A DNA stretch of 57,177 nucleotides from Acidimicrobiia bacterium (GTDB taxonomy: Bacteria; Actinomycetota; Acidimicrobiia; Acidimicrobiales; AC-14): NCBI GenBank assembly GCA_023265025.1, contig JAHFUP010000026.1:1-57177 (forward strand). Reading direction: 5' to 3'. This document shows, in pieces, positions 25,170 to 33,700 of the stretch. The translations under genes were made by a program, and so were the position numbers. The number at the start of each line of letters is the position of its first letter. The first letter of the stretch is position 1. The notes beneath the pieces were generated by a model, which did not search any database, was not told the origin of the DNA, and saw nothing but the letters and a program-made list of their open reading frames with translations.

Positions 25170-25375
25170 GCGCGCACCTCGTACCCGGCCTCCTCGACCG
25201 CCTCCCGCACGGCGGCGGCGTCGGGAGCCGTCTCGGAGACGATCGTCACCTGGCCGCTGGCCAGATCGACGGACACGTCGGTCACGCCCGCGAGCTTGCC
25301 CACCTCGGTCTTGACGGCCGACTCGCAGTGGCCGCAGGTCATCCCGTCGACGGTGATGGTGGTCGTGGTGCTCAT
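25166..25375 (-). CDS. copZ: Copper chaperone CopZ (heavy-metal-associated domain)
   Basis: 69 aa, one HMA domain: [20 protein letters not shown] with Cys 14 and 17, then [18 protein letters not shown] and a C-terminal [13 protein letters not shown]. This ferredoxin-like fold carries Cu(I) in the cytoplasm and hands it to the CopA N-terminal domain. It is the first gene of the operon, 4-base overlap with copA. The promoter with a CsoR-like operator lies about 80 bases upstream (25453-25481). Confidence 0.92.
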   Translation of the reverse strand: MSTTTTITVDGMTCGHCESAVKTEVGKLAGVTDVSVDLASGQVTIVSETAPDAAAVREAVEEAGYEVRA

Positions 25376-25452
25376 GGCCGGCGCTCCTCGTCATTCTACG
25401 TCTCGACGGCTACGTCGCCGCGAGTACGTGTACCCGGTACGGGTACGAAGTT

Positions 25453-25481
25453 AGGATACCACGGGGGGGTATCGCGGTCAA
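25453..25481 (-). promoter_or_regulatory. cop promoter with CsoR-type operator in the spacer
   Basis: On the minus strand TTGACC (25481-25476) and TATCCT (25458-25453) are 17 bases apart. The spacer and -10 contain GATACC-ACGGGGG-GGTATC (25455-25473, plus strand), the G-tract pseudo-palindrome bound by CsoR/RicR repressors, which release DNA on Cu(I). A second palindrome, TACCCG-GTA-CGGGTA (25431-25445), follows the start point. No csoR gene is in the window. Confidence 0.8.
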
Positions 25482-26176
25482 GCGTCCGGGAGAGCCAGGA
25501 CGACGCAGCAGGCGCCCTCGGTGGGCTCCAGCCGCGCCGTCACGCCGGCGGCGGGAAGGGCGGCGCTGAACCCCTCCAGCAGGGCGAGGTTCATGCCGCA
25601 CACGAGCTCGGGGTGCTCGGCGGCGACGCCGGAGAACGGGCAGTTCGCTAGCACGATCCCGCCGGGGGTGATGCGGGGCTCGTAGCCCTCGGCGGCGAGG
25701 GCGCCGGCCACGGCCCGAGCCGGCGCCGGCGTCTTGCGAACGTCTGCCGCGAGGCGGGCGCCGCGCTCGCGCGCCAGCCGGTCGAGGACCTCCTCGACCG
25801 GCGCGCCGGTGTTGCCGGCCTCGGCGACGGCCGCGGCGAGGAGCGTGGCGGCCAGCTCGTACCGTCGGGAGGGAAGCGTGATGGTGATCTCCCGGTCGGC
25901 GCGCCGGTACAGCTTCGCCGGGCGGCCGGCGCCCGGGCCGCTCCGGTCGGTCAGCCGGCGGAACTCCGTCTCCAGCAGCCCGTCGGAGACCAGACGGTCG
26001 AGATGGAAGGCGGCCGCCGACCGGCTGGCGCCGGCACCCGCGGCCGCCTCGTCACGCCCGACGGCATGGTCCTGGGCGCAGACGAAGCGGTAGAGCCGGC
26101 GGCGCAGGGGCTCGGCCAGGGCGGCCACCGCGGCCAACCCGCCGTCGGGGTCGTCGGTCGCGTTTGGCTCGTCCAC
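25478..26176 (-). CDS. Cys-rich HTH regulator, SufR-like
   Basis: 232 aa from GTG 26176 (an earlier GTG at 26200 overlaps the -10 box). An ArsR/DeoR-type winged helix (LAEPLRRRLYRFVCAQDHA, then GASRSAAAFHLDRLVSDGLL) is followed by a linker with RPAKLYRR and a C-terminal domain holding Cys in NCPFSGVAAEHPELVCGMN and GACCVV. The spacing C-x14-C...CC is like the iron-sulfur-binding C-terminal part of SufR. It should sense Fe-S state, oxidants or metal. The -10 TATACT lies 7 bases before the GTG, so the mRNA is leaderless; the gene stops just inside the cop promoter. It is divergent from folE and shares its TATA region. Confidence 0.75.
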   Translation of the reverse strand: MDEPNATDDPDGGLAAVAALAEPLRRRLYRFVCAQDHAVGRDEAAAGAGASRSAAAFHLDRLVSDGLLETEFRRLTDRSGPGAGRPAKLYRRADREITITLPSRRYELAATLLAAAVAEAGNTGAPVEEVLDRLARERGARLAADVRKTPAPARAVAGALAAEGYEPRITPGGIVLANCPFSGVAAEHPELVCGMNLALLEGFSAALPAAGVTARLEPTEGACCVVLALPDA

Positions 26177-26191
26177 GGTGTAAAGTATACA
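26164..26191. promoter_or_regulatory. Shared divergent promoter of the SufR-like gene and folE
   Basis: Rightward: TTGGCT (26164-26169), 16 bases, TATACA (26186-26191), about 38 bases of leader to folE. Leftward: TATACT (26189-26184) directly before the leaderless GTG at 26176. The two -10 boxes overlap around GTATAC, so only one polymerase or a repressor can sit there at a time. The imperfect palindrome GTGTAAAG...TTCAC spans them. Confidence 0.55.
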
Positions 26192-26232
26192 ATGGTTCAC
26201 GTTAGAAAGCCGCCCGTCCCTGAGGAGGCCCG

Positions 26233-26862
26233 ATGAGCAACGCAGTCGAGGTGACCGCCGTTCGGCCCGTGCCGGCGCCGGCCCTCCACGTCGTGCCGGC
26301 CGGCGCCACCATCGACGTGGCCGGCGCCGAGGCCGCGGTAAGGGCGCTGCTGCGGGCCCTCGGCCAGGATCCCGACAGCGATCACCTGCGCGAGACGCCC
26401 CGCCGGGTGGCGCTGGCCTACGAGGAGTTCCTCACCGCCCGCCCGTTCGTGCCCACGACGTTCCCGAACGACGAGGGCTATGACGAGCTGGTCCTGGTCC
26501 GCGACATCCCCTTCCACTCGCTCTGCGAGCACCACCTCCTGCCGTTCTCCGGCGTGGCCCACGTCGGCTACCTCCCCGGCGCCCGCATCCTCGGACTGTC
26601 GAAGCTCGGAAGGGTGGTCGAGCACTTCGCCCGCGGCCTCCAGGTGCAGGAGCGGCTGACCAAGCAGATCGGGGACTGGCTGGACGACCGCCTGGCCCCC
26701 AAGGGCGTGGGTGTGGTGCTGGAGGCGGAGCACCTGTGCATGACGCTGCGCGGCGTCCAGTCGGTCGGCTCCCGCACGGTCACGTCCTCGCTCCACGGCC
26801 TGGTCCGCGACGACGCCCGCACGCGCGCCGAGTTCCTCGACCTCACCGGCGTCCGCTCATGA
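26233..26862 (+). CDS. folE: GTP cyclohydrolase I
   Basis: 209 aa, ATG 26233 after a strong GAGGAGG. It converts GTP to 7,8-dihydroneopterin triphosphate, the first step to folate or tetrahydropterin. All signature segments are present: SLCEHHLLPF (Zn ligands Cys 98 and His 101), GLSKLGRVV, QVQERLTKQI and VLEAEHLCMTLRGV (Zn ligand Cys 169; the 71-residue distance from Cys 98 equals that of E. coli FolE), plus SRTVTSS. An N-terminal 25-residue extension is poorly conserved. The stop overlaps gpgS (ATGA), so they are co-translated. Confidence 0.95.
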   Translation: MSNAVEVTAVRPVPAPALHVVPAGATIDVAGAEAAVRALLRALGQDPDSDHLRETPRRVALAYEEFLTARPFVPTTFPNDEGYDELVLVRDIPFHSLCEHHLLPFSGVAHVGYLPGARILGLSKLGRVVEHFARGLQVQERLTKQIGDWLDDRLAPKGVGVVLEAEHLCMTLRGVQSVGSRTVTSSLHGLVRDDARTRAEFLDLTGVRS

Positions 26863-27638
26863 CGATCACCGCCCCGGGTCTCTCGGCACTGGCCGCAGTG
26901 AAGTCGGCCGCCGGCGTGCGGGTCTCGGTGTGCATCCCGGCCCGTAACGAGGCCGCCACCGTCGCCGGCGTGGTGGCGCCCCTCATCGCCGCGGCGGCGG
27001 CGCCCGAGCCGCTGGTCGACGAGGTGATCGTCGTCGATGACGGCTCCACCGACGGCACCGGGCCGATCGCCGGCGCCCTCGGGGCGCGTGTCGTGCGCCG
27101 GGACCGGCGGCCCGGGAAAGGCGCGGCCATGGCCGAGGCGCTGCGGGTCGCCTCGGGCGACATCGTCGTGTTCGCCGACGCCGACGTCCGCAACTTCGAC
27201 CTGCACTTCGTGACCGCGCTGATCGAACCCCTGTTGGTCGAGCCTCTGCTGGACGACCCGTCGGTGGTGATGGTCAAGGGCACCTACGAGCGGGCCGGGA
27301 ACGGCGGCGCCGGCGGTGGGCGGGTCACCGAGCTTCTGGCCCGGCCCCTGCTCCGCCGGCTCGTGCCGGATCTGGCGTTCGTCCGCCAACCGCTGGCCGG
27401 CGAGGTAGCTGTCCGCCGGAGCGCGCTCGACGGGCTGGTGCTCGAGCCCGGCTACGGGGTCGAGATTGGCATGCTGATCGACGTCGCCCGCCGCTACGGC
27501 GCTCGTTCGGTGGCCCAGGTCGACCTGGGCGAGCGCGTCCACCGCAACCGGCCCCTCGAGGAGCTGGCCGGTCAGGCCGACGAGGTGCTGGCCGCAGTCC
27601 TTTCCCGGACCCTCGTCGGGGATCTGTACCCGGGCTGA
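26859..27638 (+). CDS. gpgS: Glucosyl-3-phosphoglycerate synthase
   Basis: 259 aa from ATG 26859 (ATGA overlap with folE). It transfers glucose from a nucleotide donor to 3-phosphoglycerate, first step to glucosylglycerate and, in mycobacteria, methylglucose polysaccharide. The GT81 pattern is clear: VSVCIPARNEAATV, EVIVVDDGSTDGTG, PGKGAAMAEAL, DIVVFADADV (DxD, metal), LARPLLRRLVPDLAF, QPLAGEVAVRRSAL, EPGYGVEIGMLIDVA, AQVDLGERVHRNRPLEEL. It is about 50-60 aa shorter than mycobacterial GpgS, mostly at the N-terminus and in the loop after DADV. Cytoplasmic. Confidence 0.9.
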   Translation: MTITAPGLSALAAVKSAAGVRVSVCIPARNEAATVAGVVAPLIAAAAAPEPLVDEVIVVDDGSTDGTGPIAGALGARVVRRDRRPGKGAAMAEALRVASGDIVVFADADVRNFDLHFVTALIEPLLVEPLLDDPSVVMVKGTYERAGNGGAGGGRVTELLARPLLRRLVPDLAFVRQPLAGEVAVRRSALDGLVLEPGYGVEIGMLIDVARRYGARSVAQVDLGERVHRNRPLEELAGQADEVLAAVLSRTLVGDLYPG

Positions 27639-27722
27639 CGGGTCGCCAGCGGTCGACCGCCCAGGCCCTAGCATTCCTCGACCGGGGATGAGCCGAAGGC
27701 CCCGGTTGCCGGGGGCGAGGCC

Positions 27723-30700
27723 ATGACGAGGAGGATGAGAAGCCGGCGGCTCGCGCAAGCCGCGTTCGGCGTCGCCCTCGTCTTCGTGGCTCTCCTGATG
27801 GACGTGGCGCCATCGCGCGCCGCGACCTTCACGGTGACGAACTTGAACAGCACCGGCGCCGGAAGTCTGCGCCAAGCGATCATCGACGCCAACGCGTCCG
27901 CCAACGTCGGCGGCGTGCCCGACGTCATCGAGTTCGCCGTGGCCGGTGAGATTGTCCTCCTCGAAGACCTGGAACCGATCACCGAGTCGGTGATCATCAA
28001 CGGGACGACGGCGCCGGGTTACGTCGACGCCCCCGTCGTCACCGTGAACGGCGGCGGGAACGACTGCATGATCGTGCAGGGCGATGACGTCACCATCACC
28101 GGCCTGTCCATCGGCTTGTGCAACCGTGGCTTCCTCGTGAGCGGGGCCAGGGTGGTCGTCACCGCCACCCACATCGGCGTCGACGCCGGCGGCAACACGT
28201 CGATCTCGAACTTCATCGGCGTGCAGCTCGACGCCGGCGCGGACGACGCCGAAGTGAGCGGCAACGTCATCTCGGCCAGCCAGTTCTACGGCATGCTTGT
28301 GCACGCCGACGGCGCCACGATCACCGGCAACCTGATCGGTGTCGGCCGGGACGGTGTGACCGACCTCGGCAACAGTGACTTCGGCATCGAGTTCGGGACG
28401 GACGCGGAGGGCGCACAGGTGGGCGGGCCGGGCGTGGCCGACCGGAACGTGATCTCGGGCAACGGTGGGAGCGACAACGGCGGTGGCATCGAGGTGCGCG
28501 GCGACGGCGTCACCGTCGCCGCCCACGTCATCCAGGGCAATTACATCGGGACGAACGCGTCCGGCACGGCGTCGATCCCGAACAACCGGGGCATCGTCGT
28601 CTTCGAGAACTTCGTCACCATCGGCGGCACCGGCGCCGGCGAGGGCAACCTCATCTCGGGCAACGCCGGCGACGGCATCAGCGTGACGGTGTGCTGCACG
28701 GGGTTCGCCGGCGGGGGCGTGGTGATCGAGGGGAACATCGTCGGGCTCACTGCGGACGGCGCGTCCGCGCTCGGGAACGGGTCGCGTGGCATCTCCGTGT
28801 TCGGGCCCGGCCACCGCATCGGCGGGACGGCTGCGGCATCCGGCAACGTGATATCCGGCAACTTCAACGCCGGGATTGACGCGCTGAGCGCCGACTCGCT
28901 CGTCGTCCAGCGGAACCGGATCGGCACCGACGCCAGCGGCACCGTCGCCATCGGCAACGCCTCGGACGGCATTGCGGTGTCCGGCTCCAGCGGCATCACG
29001 ATCGGCGGCGCCGGCGCCGGCAACCTGGTCAGCGCCAATCTGCTGACCGGCATCAGTATCAACGGCGGCGTCGCCGGTGAGATCGTTGAGAACCTGGTCG
29101 GGACCGACGCGTCGGGTGGCGCCCTGGTGGGCAACGCCAGGGGCATCGTGCTGACCACCGTAAGCGGCTTCACGGTGTCCGCCAACACGATCAACGACAG
29201 CACCGGCGCCGGCCTCTCCCTGCTCGGGAGCAGCGAGGGCGGGGTCGAGGGGAACGACATCCAGGGCAACAGCGACGGCATCTTCGTCGGCCCGGGCAGC
29301 ACCGCGATCCAGATCGGCACCGGCGCCGGCGCGGCCAACGTGATCACCGGCAACGCCGGCGCCGGCGTGGCCCTCGGAGGGGCCTTCGGCGCCGACGGGT
29401 CATCCTCGCGAATCGAGATCCTCGGCAACTCGATCTTCGCCAACGGTGGCCTGGGCATCGACCTGGCCAACGACGGGGTCACCCCCAACGACGCCGACGA
29501 TTCCGATACCGGGCCCAACGGAGGGCAGAACTGGCCGGTGATCACCGGCGTGGTGCCGGACGCGGGCGGGACCACGGCGACGGTCTCGGGCACCCTCGTC
29601 AGCACACCGGTGACGGACTTCCTGATCGAGGTGTTCGCCAACGCCGCCGCCGACCCGTCCGGAAACGGCGAGGGGCAGACGCCGGTCGGGTCGACGACGG
29701 TGTCGACCGACGGCTCCGGGGCGGCCACGTTCACCTTGGCCGGGCTCGCCGTGCCGCCGGGCCAGCCGGTCTTCACCGCCACCGCCACCGATCCGAGCGG
29801 GAACACGTCGGAGTTCTCCAACGCGGTGGAGGTCCTCACCCTGCCGACGATCGCCACGGTGGCGTCGGGCCCGGTGACCCTGGGTGGGACAGTGTCCGAC
29901 ACGGCGACGGTGACCGGCAGCAGCCCGACCGGCACCGTCGTGTTCCGGCTGTACGGCCCGGACGACGCCACCTGCGCCGGCCCGCCGGCGTTCACCTCCG
30001 GCGCCGTGGCCCTGGTCGCCGGGTCGGCGACCTCGCCGGACTTCACCCCGCTGGCGACGGGCACCTACCGGTGGATCGCGTCGTACTCGGGCGACGTCGC
30101 CAACCTCGCCGTGACCGGGGCGTGCAACGACCCCGGCGAGTCGGTCGCCGTCGGCCTCGTCGCCACGACGGTCGCGACCACCGCGTCGCCGGCGGTCACG
30201 GTGGGCGGGATGGTGTCGGACAGCGCGACCGTCACCGGCAGCACCCCGACCGGGACCGTCGTCTTCAGCCTGTATGGCCCGGACGACGCCACCTGCGCCG
30301 GCCCGCCGGTGTTCGTCTCACCGCCGGTGGCCCTCGTCGCCGGCTCCGCCACCTCGCCGGCGTTCACGACGACCGCCGCCGGCACGTACCGCTGGGTCGC
30401 CGCCTACTCGGGCGACGTGAGCAACGCCGCGTCCGCCGGCGCGTGCAACGACCCGGGCGAGTCGGTGGTGGTGGCCAAGGCGGTGCCGGTGCTGGCGACG
30501 ACGGCGACCCCCTCGTCGATCACCGTCGGCAACGACGTCCACGACGTGGCGACGGTGTCGGGGGGGTTCACGCCGACCGGCACCGTCACCTTCCGCCTGT
30601 ACAGCGACGCGGTGTGCAACGTTTCGATCTTCACCTCCACCGTGCCGCTGGCCGCCGGCTCGGCGACGTCCGGCGCCTTCACCACCGTCGCCCCCGGCAC

Positions 30701-33700
30701 CTACCGCTGGATCGCCGAGTACTCCGGCGACGCCAACAACGCGGTGGTCACCGGCGCCTGTGGCGACGCCGGCGAGGAAGTGGTGGTGAACCAGGCGACG
30801 CCGACCATCGCCACGGTGGCGTCCCCGAGCGTCCCGGTCGGCGGGTCCGTGACCGACACGGCCACGCTGACCGGCGGCGTCAGCCCCACCGGCACGGTGA
30901 CGTTCCGGCTCTTCGGCCCGGGCGACGCCACCTGCGCCAGCCCGCCGGTCTTCACCTCCACCGTCCCGGTCGCTGCCGTCTCGGCGATATCCGACCCGTT
31001 CACCACGACGGCCGTCGGCACCTACCGGTGGGTGGCGGCCTACTCGGGCGACGTCAACAACCTGGCGACCGCCGGCGCCTGTAACGACCTCAACGAGTCC
31101 GTCGTTGTGACCCAGGCCGCGCCGACCATTTCGACGGTTGCCTCGGGTGGCGTCCCGGTCGGCGGCAGCGTGACGGACACGGCGACGCTCGCCGGCGGCT
31201 TCAGTCCCACGGGGACGATGACGTTCCGCCTGTACGGGCCGGGCGACGCCACCTGCGTGGGGCCGGCGGTCTTCACCGACACCCAGCCCGTCGTCGGCAA
31301 CCTGCCGGTGACCTCGGCCGTGTTCATCGCCGCGGCACCGGGCACCTACCGGTGGATCGCCAGCTACAGTGGCGACGCCAACAACCTCGCCGTTGCCGGC
31401 GCCTGCAACGACCTGAACGAGGCGGTCAGTGTCGGGCTGGCGCCGACGACGATCGCCACCACCGCCTCTGGACCGGTGACCGTCGGCGGCACCGTTTCCG
31501 ACGCCGCGACGGTGACCGGCGTCACCCCCACGGGGACCGTCACCTTCCGCCTGTTCGGTCCGGACGACGCGACCTGCGCCAGCCCGCCGGTCTTCGCGAC
31601 CGTGCCGGTTGCACTGGTCGCCGGGTCCGCCACCTCGCCGGCGTTCACGACGACGGCGGCGGGCACCTACCGGTGGGTCGCCGCCTACTCCGGCGACGCC
31701 ACCAACGCCACGTCGGCCGGCGCCTGCAACGACCCGGGTGAGTCGGTGGTGGTCGCCCAGGCGGTGCCGGTCCTGGCGACGACGGCCACCCCCTCGGCCA
31801 CGACGGTGGGTGGGGCGGTGCACGACGTGGCGACTGTGTCCGGCGGCTTCGCCCCGTCGGGCACGGTGACCTTCCGCCTGTTCAGCGACGCAGCCTGCAC
31901 CGCGCAGATCTTCATCTCGACGTCGCCGGTCGCGGCCGGCTCGGCGACGTCTGGTGACTTTACGACTGTCGCGCCGGGGACGTACCGGTGGATCGCCAGC
32001 TACTCGGGCGACACCAACAACGCCCCGGTGGCCGGCGCCTGTGGCGACGCCGGCGAGCAGGTGACGGTCGGCCTGGGCGCCCCGACCATCGCCACGGTGG
32101 CGTCCCCGAACGTCGCTGTCGGTGGGCAGGTCACCGACACGGCCACGCTCACCGGCGGCATCAGCCCCACCGGCACGGTGACGTTCCGGCTTTTCGGCCC
32201 GGGCGACGCCACCTGCGCCAGCCCGCCGGTCTTCACGTCGACGACGCCGGTCGCCGCCGGCTCGGCGACGTCTGCCGGCTTCACGACGACGGCCGTCGGC
32301 GTCTACCGGTGGGTGGCGGCCTACTCGGGTGACCTCAACAACGCGGCGACCGCCGGCGCCTGCAACGACGTCAACGAGGCGGTCACCGCGACGCAGGCCG
32401 CGCCGACCATCTCGACCACGGCGTCGAGCGGCGTCGCTGTCGGCGGCACCATCACAGACACGGCGACGCTGGGCGGTGGCTTCAACGCCACCGGGACGGT
32501 GACGTTTCGCCTGTACGGACCGGGTGACGCGACCTGTGCGGCGGCGCCGGTGTTCACCGATCCCCGGCCCGTCACGGGGAACACGCCGGTGTCCTCCGGT
32601 CCGTTCACCGCCACCCTGCCCGGGACCTACCGCTGGATCGCCAGCTACGGCGGCGACGCCTCGAACCTTGCGGTGGCCGGCGCCTGCAACGACCCCGGTG
32701 AGTCGGTGACGGTGGCCGCCACGGTGCCGACACTGACCACCCAGGCGTCGGCGCCGGTGACGACGGGCGGCTCGATCACCGACACGGCGACCCTGGCCGG
32801 CGGCTTCAGCCCGACCGGGACCATGACCTTCCGCCTGTGGGGGCCGGACAACGCCACGTGCGGCGGCGCCCCGACCTTCACGAGCGTCAAGCCGGTGGCC
32901 GGCAACGGCCCGGTGACGTCGGATCCGTTCACCGCCGCGCCCGCCGGCATGTACCGCTGGGTCGCGGGGTACTCCGGCGACGTCAACAACGCCTCGGTCA
33001 CCGGCGCCTGCAACGACGCCAACGAGTCGGTCGTCGTGGCCAAGGCCACGCCGACACTGGGCACGCGCACCGCCCCGACCGTCGCCTTCGGCGCCGCCGT
33101 GACCGACACCGCCAGCCTCGCCGGCGGCGCCAGCCCCACGGGGACGATGACCTTCCGCCTTTTCGGCCCGGGGCCGGGCTGCGCCGGCGCCCCGGTCTTC
33201 ACGAGCACCAAGCCCGTCACCGGCGCCGGCTTCTCCACCTCTGACCCGTTCACTCCCGCGGCGCCAGGCGCGTACTTCTGGATCGCGTCGTACAGCGGCG
33301 ACGCCAACAACAACGCGGTGTCGGGTGCCTGCGGCGACCCGGGCGAGACCCTCGTGGTGGGCGTCGCTCCGACGACGACGAGCAGCAGCACGACGTCGAC
33401 GTCCACCAGCTCCACGTCGAGCACGTCGAGCACGTCGAGCACGTCGACCACCGTGCCGGCGACCACGACCACGACGCTCGACGAGCCCGTGCCCACCTCG
33501 ACGACGGAGCCGCCCGAGCCGCCGACGACCACCATCCCCGGCTCGACGTCGACGACGCCGGCGACGTTGCCGCAGGCCAGCACCACGACGGTCGTCGCCG
33601 CCACGACGACGGCCCTGGCGACGTCCACGACCACACCGACGGCTACGACCCTCGCGCCGGCGCCGGCGACGACCGCCCCGCCGGTCGGCACCACCGTTCC

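Noticed and set aside
23274-25454. Long plus-strand open frame opposite copA
   Set aside because: Asp/Gly/Gln-rich antisense of a well-defined ATPase; no start signal or homology.
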